Of a stretch of DNA of 64,000 bases, positions 56,321-64,000 are shown one piece after another. Source of the DNA: Nephrocerus scutellatus (Eukaryota; Arthropoda; Insecta; Diptera; Pipunculidae); contig OX352761.1 in assembly GCA_947095585.1 (NCBI GenBank), positions 94,135,333 through 94,199,332 on the forward strand, in the 5' to 3' direction. How positions within the stretch are numbered: position 1 is the stretch's first letter; each line of letters starts with the position of its first letter. The notes beneath the pieces are model-generated. The model searched no databases and was not told the origin of the DNA. It was given only the letters and a program-made list of their open reading frames with translations. A program made the position numbers and the translations under genes.

Positions 56321-57119
56321 CATGCTTTACCAACAATATAGCGTTAGCATTATACATTTCATCGCTCCCACCCCTCCCCATTCAGAACCTCCTTTGGTCA
56401 CCGACGGAATCTAATGGCTGACACGTACTATTATACGAGTATGTGCGTATTCCTATCATTTGGAGTAGAGTCAGGGACTCAGGAGGCAAAGGAACGTTAT
56501 TTTCAGGTATCATATATGCTGAGCAACTTATATCATTCATCATAATTTTTGTACCTCCTAAAGATCGAATATTCAAGAAAAACTCGTAGTTCCGTATGAG
56601 TCATATAGTCAGACACAAATATTTGGAATGCACACACATTTTTGGCTTGTAGCTATAAATGAGCAGGACACGATTTGTATTCGTATGAGAGGTATGAATG
56701 TATATCTTTACGGGTTTTCTTTTTCATCCTTCGATTCCTTTGAAGCATCCGATGGCCACACAGCTTATAACTGAGTACTTAATATACATGGATCTGTATA
56801 CTTTAGTTTTTATCGGACTATAATAATTGTTATTCCAGTCGTGTCCGGAAAAAGTTTTCTAGAGAACTTCCCTAAGCTTAAGTCCAGTGACTAGCCACTA
56901 AAAGAAATAATAATATTTTGTATTTATGATATTAGGAAGATATTGCCAGCTACTTAAATTTATTTTTTGTTTCCTGCCCATGTCTGAAATGCTGTCATTG
57001 GTAATGTTTAAAGCGGTGAAGGTTATTGTTAATGGGTGTATGAATATGTCTGAACCTATGCCTGCGTTTCGTATAGATTTTTTGTGGGTGACGAAAAATG
57101 GATTGTAAAATACACGTTG
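56321..57119. other. Unassigned interval
   Basis: No recognisable element. A minus-strand frame near 57,100-56,930 (THKKSIRNAGIGSDIFIHPL) is open and lies directly after the RNase H fragment, but I cannot assign it. Confidence 0.35.
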
Positions 57120-57275
57120 CAGACCAGTAGGAAGATAGGAAGAACCACTTCTTGCGAGTGCATCAGCAGATTCATTTTCTTTTATTCCTGTATGATTCTT
57201 ATCTAAGAACCATCCTGCTCCAGATGCTTCATCAGTGAGGGAACCGTCAGTGAAGAATATTGGTTCGAAATACCT
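57120..57275 (-). pseudogene. RNase H fragment with internal deletion
   Basis: Minus strand reads IFFTDGSLTDEASGAGWFLD, then jumps to KNHTGIKENESADALARSGS. The first part is the opening strand of retrotransposon RNase H (TDGS with its catalytic Asp, then GAG). The second is the closing H-GI-NE-AD-LAR-GS box. The roughly 80 residues between them, with the other catalytic residues, are gone although the frame is kept. The source element is not identified; I/R1/LOA-type elements carry such a domain. Confidence 0.7.
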
Positions 57276-57957
57276 AAGGACCTCAGTTCAATTTCTTATC
57301 TTTCCCTGCTAGGTTATTACATTTTATATCCTCTATTGAACATAATTAGCGTATGAATGTGTTCTGGAACCTTATAGAATATGTTTACATGCAGACTTTT
57401 ATGCACATCATGCCAGACCTTATTCTTTTGAAGTCGACATATCGTCTAAATATCGCTAAATCTTCCACCTCTGGAACTATGACTACTGTTCCACCAGGGA
57501 ACAGTTTTCCCCTTCCACTACTTTCTGGTTGGACAAGTCTAAGCAAAGCCATCCATTAAGTACTTACACATATTTTGTGCTCTTTATTCGATTTCAGCTT
57601 TACTTGTGAGCTTACTTTTGCACCTCCAGGGAATAGTTTTAGCTATTAGAGACTCACGGATTTCTGCCAGCGGAAATTCGGCACTTTTCTGAAAGCCATC
57701 GATGGTCAGACAATGAGATCTTTCATTATTTCCATCCTTTGTTTGATAAATTATCTTGTCGTTTGGCAGAGTTAGATCAATCACTTCTTTTCTTCTGTCT
57801 ATTCACAAATGTTGGCTTATTGCCGATGTTATTTATTACTAATCTGTGGAAAGTATGTAGTCCAATAGCTGAAGTCTTAGACACAATTTCGACAGTTCAA
57901 CTCAAAACTAGTTTTAAGAACTGTCTGTTTCAATTTCAATAATTATTGTTACACAAT
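57276..57957. other. Unassigned interval
   Basis: AT-rich, with short open frames on both strands (for example LTIDGFQKSAEFPLAEIRES on the minus strand near 57,700) that I cannot assign. May be upstream parts of the same retroelement as the RNase H fragment. Confidence 0.3.
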
Positions 57958-58215
57958 GTCCTCACATTGAAATCGATATTGCGGGAGATTTCAATCTAGA
58001 CAATTGTAGATCGCTTCGACATTCTGGCCAGACAACACTCGAAGGAAGGTGTTTTGAGATATTCACCGAGATAAATAAGCTAACTCAGCTTGTACATGAG
58101 CCTACAATAATACCTGATACTACAAATTATTTCGACAACACCCACCTCTTCATCCTAATAAGTACTCAGTTAATGTATTATTGCCTCTAGACCCATCATC
58201 TTATTTCTCGATAAC
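57958..58215 (+). pseudogene. Endonuclease fragment (Jockey/CR1-like)
   Basis: Plus strand reads CPHIEIDIAGDFNLDNCRSL, RHSGQTTLEGRCFEIFTEIN and KLTQLVHEPTIIPDTTNYFD, then, after a frameshift, NKYSVNVLLPLDPSSYFSI. This is the central to late part of an APE-type endonuclease (GDFN; LTQLV-EPTRIPD; the SSD-H box appears as PSSYFSI). It is close in type to the RT fragment at 58,478 downstream on the same strand, and the two may be parts of one internally deleted element. Confidence 0.75.
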
Positions 58216-58239
58216 AAACTACACAGTAACAGAAAAAAC

Positions 58240-58475
58240 CAAAAATGCTGAAATATAAAAATACATACGAAGCACTGCAACCCAACAACAAAACAGCCTC
58301 AATCGTAAAGCAAGCAGTGCTGCCCACAGCGCACAACGCACACAGTCATTATTGCATGAAATGATCTGATGCCGGGAAAAAATATTTGTATGATCTGACC
58401 AGCCAGGCAGCCAGCCAACCACCCAGCCAGTCCGCCAGCCACGGGCACGCGAAGTTAATATAGAGAATTTAAAAA
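58240..58475 (-). repeat. TAAATTCTCTA-family repeat, copy K (long form, partial)
   Basis: Inverted long-form middle ('cacagcgcacaacgcacaca', 'gtcattattgcatgaaatga', 'tctgatgccgg') followed directly by the inverted left end ('agccagccaaccacccagcc', 'gcgaagttaatatagagaat', TTTAAAAA at 58,474). The modules have been deleted. Confidence 0.75.
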
Positions 58476-58477
58476 GA

Positions 58478-58730
58478 CAACAATGTCCTATGTTAGAAAT
58501 GCAGGAACGTTTCCAGCTTGTCACTGATTTAGCGCTACTACCGCCAGCGGTGCTCAAGAGAAATAGCCAATTTCAGGGCTCCTTCCCATGAATTCATTCA
58601 TAATACTCGCAGAAATCTAAATGCTTTACCTCAAACCCAGCTGTGTTTTTTCACATCGCTACGATCCACAGGCATTCAAAACACAAGCTCATAGACATCT
58701 CCTCTTTTCCTCATCCTAAACCTTAACGCC
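58478..58730 (+). pseudogene. RT C-terminal fragment (Jockey/CR1-like)
   Basis: Shares nucleotide blocks with 55,590-55,660 and 56,265-56,310: 'gctactaccgccagcggtgc', 'aataggtgc'-type text and 'caggcattcaaaacacaagc'. Translation gives YDPQAFKTQAHRHLLFSS after broken frames. Heavily decayed. Confidence 0.65.
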
Positions 58731-59224
58731 CAGGCTGTGCTTAGCCTAGAATTATAAGGATGCAAGCCCCTCTCCTCGTGCGCAAATTATAAAAAAATTT
58801 AGGTTGTTGCATGAATATCGGTCATGCCATTTCTTATTCATCTAGAACTCCACTACTATGTGTGCTTATTACTTATTACTTACACATTCCAAACGAGCCA
58901 CCGCATTCCTCTTACCACCTTGCGATGATGGTGTGCTATATAGGGATATAAACAATTAAAACCAAAATGGCAAATCTTCATTAAAAGCCTGAATCTCAGT
59001 AGATTCAGAGAACTTAGCCAGACTACGAGGAAACACAAAGAATCGTTTAAATCCAACTTTTTCATTCATTCTTGGTACAATGTTTGGCGTCAAGAAACAC
59101 ATTTATTTTGTGGAATTTGCAACGTTTGAATTTTGATAAGCCTATCCCATAATTGTGCGTGTCTTTTTCCTTTGTTAGGCCTGGTACTACAAACGTATCC
59201 GGCACAATTCACTGTCAAGTATTT
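58731..59224. other. Unassigned interval
   Basis: AT-rich. Nothing recognised. Confidence 0.4.
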
Positions 59225-59440
59225 GGCTGTCCATCGGAGATACATATGTGTAACAAAATCGGGTTATTTTTTAAATATTTTATATTATTTAAATTTTAAA
59301 AGAAAGTTTTGTCTCCGGAAAAAAACACATGTGTTCAAAATTTCAATAAAATCGGGCTTTGGAAAGTGGGTTTAAAATTGATCGCAAGATTCCACGACAA
59401 ACAGGCCGGTGACCGACAGACAGACGTGCTTGTTAATTCT
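59225..59440 (-). repeat. TAAATTCTCTA-family fragment, copy L
   Basis: Inverted module and a half: 'catcggagatacatatgtgt', 'aaaatcgggttattttttaa', 'gtctccggaaaaaaacacat' and 'ggaaagtgggtttaaaattg', ending in the 'gaccgacagacagacg' left-end zone without the terminal motif. Confidence 0.75.
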
Positions 59441-59568
59441 CAGATCGGAGATTTAATGTTGTGGTGAAAACATAGCAGCCATAGCCCACGGTTGATACGA
59501 CGTACACACAACGACGTAAGAAGTACCACTAAAATTCTTTCTTTTGAGTGGAGCTAAGCTGTAAAGCA

Positions 59569-59640
59569 GTGTGAGTGCATAACCAGTTCTTCATATACTC
59601 GTAATATTGTACAAAACACAAATTAAGAATGCACTCACAC
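59569..59640. repeat. Perfect 12 bp inverted repeat (hairpin)
   Basis: GTGTGAGTGCAT at 59,569-59,580 and ATGCACTCACAC at 59,629-59,640, with a 48 bp loop. It lies between two TAAATTCTCTA-family fragments, within or next to the long-form middle of copy M. Confidence 0.9.
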
Positions 59641-59744
59641 AACTGAGTGTACAACACATTTCAGTTGCGGAACCATTCAGTTTTATATAAAAATATTTGC
59701 TCTACCCCTCTTGATATCTCTATACTCTCTGCTGCAACACAACA

Positions 59745-60030
59745 ACAAAACAACCCCAATCGTAAAAAAGCAACGCTGCTTGCGCTCATCAACGCACACA
59801 GAACACAGTCAGTATAGTATTATATGATTTTTTGATGCCGCATTTGTATGGGAGCCCCCCGATCCCGCAGCCCAATCTCTGTTAAATTAATAGAAAGTAT
59901 TGTCACCGGAAATATACATGTGAGCAAAATTTCAATAAAAGCATGCTTTGGGAAGTGGGTTAAAAATTGATCAGAAAATCTGAACAGCCAGCCAGCCACG
60001 TGCACGCGAAGTTATAGAGAATTTAAAAAT
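59745..60030 (-). repeat. TAAATTCTCTA-family repeat, copy M (long form, partial)
   Basis: Inverted long-form middle ('acaacaaaacaaccccaatc', 'caacgcacacagaacacagt', 'ttttttgatgccgc'), one module ('gggagccccccgatcccgca', 'gtcaccggaaatatacatgt', 'gggaagtgggttaaaaattg') and the inverted left end ('gccagccagccacgtgcacg', 'cgaagttatagagaatttaa'). It shares the CAACAACAAAACA block with copy K. Confidence 0.8.
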
Positions 60031-60411
60031 ACCCTCTATCTGAAAGCCGTTTGGTGCCTATTCTGGACAAACATTCGACAGACAGACAAAAATTCCTCGG
60101 ACTAACTCGTCTTCGCATCAAGGCCGATAGCAGGCGTTAGTATGGCGACATGAAATTTTTCCCCTAAGCTAATAGGAAAGCTAAAAACTTTATTTGTTAG
60201 GACGAGGTACGATTTTAAAATCCATAGCCGCACAATTCCACGATTCTGTGTTTCTGGATTGGTGTTTACGCAATTGTACGATATACTCATGTGCATTGAT
60301 ATCTCACCTTTTCCACTCATTAATTTCGTAACGCCCACACGGTGCTAAGCATTATAAAAAAGTTATTTAGTTAGTTTGGCTTTAATTATAATATCATTTA
60401 TTTTTTTAATT
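60031..60411. other. Unassigned interval
   Basis: AT-rich. No feature recognised between copy M and the endonuclease/RT element. Confidence 0.4.
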
Positions 60412-60432
60412 GGGGGTTATAATATAACCCCC
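60412..60432. repeat. Perfect palindromic hairpin at 5' edge of retroelement
   Basis: GGGGGTTAT, three-base loop AAT, ATAACCCCC. It sits about 20 bp before the point where recognisable endonuclease coding begins. Confidence 0.9.
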
Positions 60433-60447
60433 ATTTCTGCCATCAAT

Positions 60448-61738
60448 GCAGTAAATGAACGGCTATGCACCCTTCGCTTGCGGGGCAAATTTAAAAACAT
60501 AAGCCTCATAAAAGTTCACGCACCTACAGAGGATTCCCCAGATGATGAAAAAGATGAATTCTTTGAATCAGTCGAACGGGAACTCCATGCCTGCCCTCAG
60601 TATGATAGAAAAAATCATTCTGGGGGATATGAATGCTAAAATAGGCAGGGAGCCAGTATTCAGGCAGTACATTGGCACCCATAGCTTACACGAGAACACT
60701 TATGACAATGGACAACGAGTCATAGAGATGGCAGCAAGCAATAATTTGGTCGTTGCGAGTACAAGGTTTGCGCGTAAAAATATCCACAAAATCACCTGGG
60801 TATCTCCCGATGGAGCCACTCGCGACCAGATAGACCACGTGTTGATAGACCGCCGCCACAACCCGAACCTGATGACGGTACGAACGTACCGAGGTGCCAA
60901 CGACGACTCGGACCACTATCTTGTTGGTATGGTGCTCCGAGCGCGGATTGCATCATCACGGAAGACTGCATCCGCGAATCAGATTCGAGTCAACACGGCT
61001 GCCCTTCGCAATGAAGAGACCAGAAACAACTACGGTCAAGCGATAGGACTCGCCCTAAATGCAGGGAGAGTAAGTCCTGGGGCTGAGATGTCGGGCGTAG
61101 AAGAGAAATGGACACGCCTTAAGAATACTGTCATTAGTACTGCTGACTCCATATTAGGCAGTAGTCGTAGAGATCGAAATCACTGGTTCGATGACGAATG
61201 TAAGCTAACGATGGAACGTAAAAATTTTGTGTACCGAGCAATGCAACAATCTCATAGAAAGCGGGCTCGCAAAGATGATTATAAAGAGCTCAGAAGATAT
61301 GAAAAAATATTTCACCGACAAAAGAAAGCAGCCTGGGAGAAGAATCTCGTCCGTGAACTGGAACAGTACAGAGAGCAAGGACCGCACCAGACGCGGATGT
61401 TCTACCTAAGGGTCCGCGGTATGACGCAATATACACCGCGTTGCACATACTGCAAGGACAAAGAGGGTAATCTGATCGCCGATCTTAAAGGCATCTTAGA
61501 GCGATGGGAAGAGCACTTTCATGAGTTGCTAAATGGCCAGCTAACTGAGGAATTGGAGGCTCCACCAATGACCGAAAATAATACTATGCTGCCGCCACCA
61601 AGCATAGCCGAAGTTAGCAGAGCGATAAATCGGCTCAAAAATAATAAGGCCCCGGGATCTGATGGGATCCCAGCGGAACTGATAAAAATAGGAGGCCCCA
61701 CATTACACCAAGCTATTCATGAAATAATAGTGCAAGTA
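60448..61738 (+). pseudogene. Endonuclease and linker, early RT
   Basis: NERLCTLRLRGKFKNISLIK and VHAPTEDSPDDEKDEFFES (60,448-60,590) in one frame; after a frameshift near 60,620 the main frame runs to 61,738: IILGDMNAKIGREPVFRQYI (GDFN box as GDMN), GTHSLHENTYDNGQRVIEM, NIHKITWVSPDGATRDQIDH (the D-IDH box), VLIDRRHNPNLMTVRTYRGA, NDDSDHYLVGMVL (catalytic SDH). The linker is basic. The RT opening is NNKAPGSDGIPAELIK near 61,640, and the frame ends at TGA 61,739. The endonuclease lacks its first 80-100 residues. About 390 codons remain open, so decay is modest. Confidence 0.85.
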
Positions 61739-62746
61739 TGAAAAGAAGAAGTTATGCCAGAAGACTGGCGAATAGGCATCCTGTGCCCCATACATAAGAA
61801 GGGAGATATCACAAAATGCAGCAATTATCGTGGTATAACGTTATTGAGTACCGCGTATAAGATTTTCTCCTCTATCCTTCAAGAAAGGATAGCCACATAT
61901 GCTAAAGTCATCATTGGTCCATACCAGTGTGGCTTCATCCCAGGCATATCAACAACTGATCAGATTTACACCCTAAGGCAGGTGATGGAAAAATGTCTAG
62001 AGTTTCAAAACTCACTACACCATCTTATTATAAACTTTAAAGCCGCCTATGATAGCATAGCCAGAGTAGAACTTTATAAAGCCATGAGAGAATTCGGCAT
62101 ACCAAATAAACTGACACGACTATGTAGGTTGACCACAACCAATGTTATAAGACAAGTAAAAATATCCCGATCACTATCAAGCCCATTCAACATCTATAAT
62201 GTGCTCTGACAAGGGGATGGACTGGTTTGCGTCCTCTTCAACCTGGCGTTCGAGAAAGTGATCCGAGACTGTGACGTAACGGCGAGAGGAACAATCCTGT
62301 GTAAGCCATTCAGATACTGGCTTACGCAGACGATATTAATATCCGAAGAGCTGTACAGGAAGCTTTCATCCAGATGGAGCAGGCGGCATGAAATCTGGGG
62401 CTGCACATAAATGAGAGCAAAACAAAGTACATGGTGGCCACATCTGCGACTGGAAGATCCAACATTGGTCCCGCAATTAATATAGTGGAGCGCGAATTTG
62501 AAGTAGTGTAGTGATAACAGCATGAAACCAGAAATACGCTCACGGTTGCTTAAAGCCAACAAAGCATACTATAGTCTGTCAAGACTCTTCAAATCCAGGA
62601 GGAACTTATCCATAACATCCAAGCTGCTTATATATAAGACAATGGTCATACCAGTACTTACATATGGATCCGAGACTTGGGTGCTTAGCAAAAGGCATTC
62701 TGACCTCTTAGCCGCGTTCGAGAGAAAAGTCTCACGGAGAAAATGA
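61739..62746 (+). pseudogene. Reverse transcriptase, remainder
   Basis: Starts after a stop at 61,739 with MPEDWRIGILCPIHKKGDIT, CSNYRGITLLSTAYKIFSSI, GPYQCGFIPGISTTDQIYTL, HLIINFKAAYDSIARVELYK (catalytic Asp box altered: FKAAYDS with N for D before F). A stop at 62,207 replaces R in LRQGDGL; then VCVLFNLAFEKVIRD. After a frameshift ILAYADDINI near 62,310 keeps the catalytic YADD. A second break leads to NLGLHINESKTKYMVATSAT. The last frame (62,522-62,746) gives SRLLKANKAYYSLSRLFKSR and MVIPVLTYGSETWVLSKRHS, the RT thumb. It ends abruptly at ERKVSRRK. Confidence 0.85.
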
Positions 62747-63904
62747 ACGCACAGTGGATGACCTAATACAACAATATTCTGTTGTGTGACCTATTACTAT
62801 GCCACGCGCACAAATACGCATAATCAAATCATTTCTATCGACTTCCAAGAATCTACAAAAGAAAAAAATAAATAAATTTATTTCGTCTTTACTAAATTTT
62901 TGGGCTGAAAAATGAAAACTTCTTTTCGTACGCATATTGGTTTGTAGTTTACCATAAATTAAAAAATTATGGCTAATATTCTTACGAAAATGTAAGTAGA
63001 CTATACATACTCTTATATAAAAAGCTTTGCATTGAATTCTAATGGAGCAGATAGACAGACGGATGGACGGACACAGGAAAGGTATATAAGAGCATTTAAA
63101 ATTAAAAATCATGGCATTTTAGACTGATTGATATGTACTTGTGTACACAGCAGTATATAAAAGTTATTTTTAGAACTTTTACCATATATGACTCATATGT
63201 ATTTACTTGGTGAGTTTTATATATTGGAATTTACCAGAATGTTCTTTTCTCTGCTAGATTCTTCTTTGTGTTATTGAATGAGTATAAAATAAATATCCAA
63301 AGCTCTCATTCGTTAATTGCAATTATACTAGACAAGTTGAAAAGTACTTGTACACATATAGAGCTACCACCTAAGTGAATAGTAAGTATAAGTGTATTAT
63401 CGTTTGTGTATGCATAATATGTAATCACGAGTATACATTTGTGAACTTTTGCTATTTTTGCTTTTTGTTAATTAAAATTGTAATTTTTTGTGTTGTTTTT
63501 TACTAAATTTTGTAAAAATATATTACACGTCATTGTATGTAAATAGAAACAATAAAGGATACGGCAAAAATTTCATATGAAAACAGCGTCATAACATATG
63601 ACCCGAGGCGCCATCTTCAAGACCATAGGTGATATAAAACTTACATTTTTAGAAAATTTGACAAAAAAGTGTTTATTGCACCATTTTATTCTTTTTCAAA
63701 CTGTTAAATAAGCCATGAAAAATCATAAACCATAAACTTAAAGGCAATTATCTATTATTACGACTATTGAAAAAACTTTCTGATTATTACAAAATTTCAG
63801 TAAATTTCTCTTCAATATGAAAAATTAAGTCAAAGATTGACTTTTATTATTACTTCCGGCGGTCAGCCATAATCAGAATACGGGGAACATATCATGTAAG
63901 ATTC
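62747..63904. other. Unassigned AT-rich interval
   Basis: No gene or named repeat. A stretch with 'gacagacggatggacggaca' near 63,050 resembles the end zones of several insect repeats but cannot be placed. Confidence 0.4.
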
Positions 63905-64000
63905 ATCAGAATTGCACGTTGCCGTAACTATCTATGATGGTAATTTTACTTCAACAATGGAAAGGCTGAGTGATCGGGCTAGTCGCTTTAAAGTAAGGTT
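63905..64000 (+). mobile_element. 5' start of another copy of the endonuclease/RT element, cut by window end
   Basis: Matches 30,530-30,650 ('gccgtaactatct', then 'gaaaggctgagtgatcggg'). A reading frame opening at ATG 63,958 gives MERLSDRASRFKV, the expected N-terminus of this element family, and runs off the window edge. Confidence 0.65.

Larger units (their letters stand above)
60433..62746 (+). mobile_element. APE endonuclease/RT non-LTR element, truncated at both ends
   Basis: Plus-strand endonuclease followed by RT, with text of the kind often annotated in insects as 'craniofacial development protein 2-like'. Clade not assigned; RTE-like is possible. The 5' part of the endonuclease and everything after the RT thumb are missing. 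At least five frame breaks or stops. The family is represented elsewhere by the deleted fragment at 30,500 and by the 5' start at 63,905-64,000. Confidence 0.8.

Overview
This is a repeat-dominated stretch of an animal nuclear genome, most probably an insect and likely a higher fly. That call is an inference: it rests on the mix of transposons (R1-, LOA-, RTE- and Jockey/CR1-like non-LTR elements, a 1.3 kb mariner-type DNA transposon, Helitrons and a tRNA-derived SINE) and on the AT-rich background full of poly-A/T runs. There is no operon structure, rRNA, true tRNA gene, CRISPR array or dense coding. I found no host gene that I can name. Almost every reading frame with a recognisable product belongs to a mobile element, and nearly all of these are broken.

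Layout. 0-5 kb: copies of an abundant unnamed repeat family, here called the TAAATTCTCTA family, plus unassigned AT-rich DNA. 5.6-6.2 kb: a G/T-rich simple array. 6.66-7.10 kb: a short non-autonomous Helitron. 7.45-9.79 kb: a decayed LOA-clade retrotransposon on the minus strand (RT plus RNase H), carrying a foreign 3' tail. 8,614-13,197: an exact-looking tandem duplication with a 2,292 bp unit, whose breakpoints lie in the LOA element and in a SINE. 13.30-15.16 kb: a Helitron with a helicase remnant and five 121 bp tandem repeats. 17.6-18.7 kb: an RTE fragment. 18.7-22.7 kb: two long TAAATTCTCTA copies flanking a SINE with target-site duplications. 22.7-24.85 kb: the ORF1 of a non-LTR element with a PHD-like finger. 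26.3-26.9 kb: a minisatellite. 27-28 kb: a degenerate, possibly host-derived coding stretch. 29.3-30.1 kb: a fold-back element. 30.5-31.8 kb: pieces of two further non-LTR elements. 37.9-41.0 kb: a Jockey/CR1-like element. 42.5-45.7 kb: a nearly complete RTE element with a 12 bp target-site duplication. 47.9-48.4 kb: a second RTE-type tail. 49.8-54.5 kb: an R1-clade element split by an intact mariner-type transposon (50.48-51.79 kb). 55.4-58.7 kb: Jockey/CR1-like pieces, one carrying a nested LOA 3' end. 60.4-62.75 kb: another endonuclease/RT element. The window ends inside the 5' start of a further copy of that last element.

How they fit together. The elements are nested, so relative ages can be read: mariner into R1, LOA tail into Jockey/CR1-like RT, and a tandem duplication cutting both LOA and SINE. 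Only the mariner transposase is uninterrupted. The least explained component is the TAAATTCTCTA family, with about 13 copies or pieces here. It has short inverted subterminal motifs, internal modules of about 110 bp and a long form containing hairpins, which resembles the general plan of Helentron/DINE-like elements but remains unproven.
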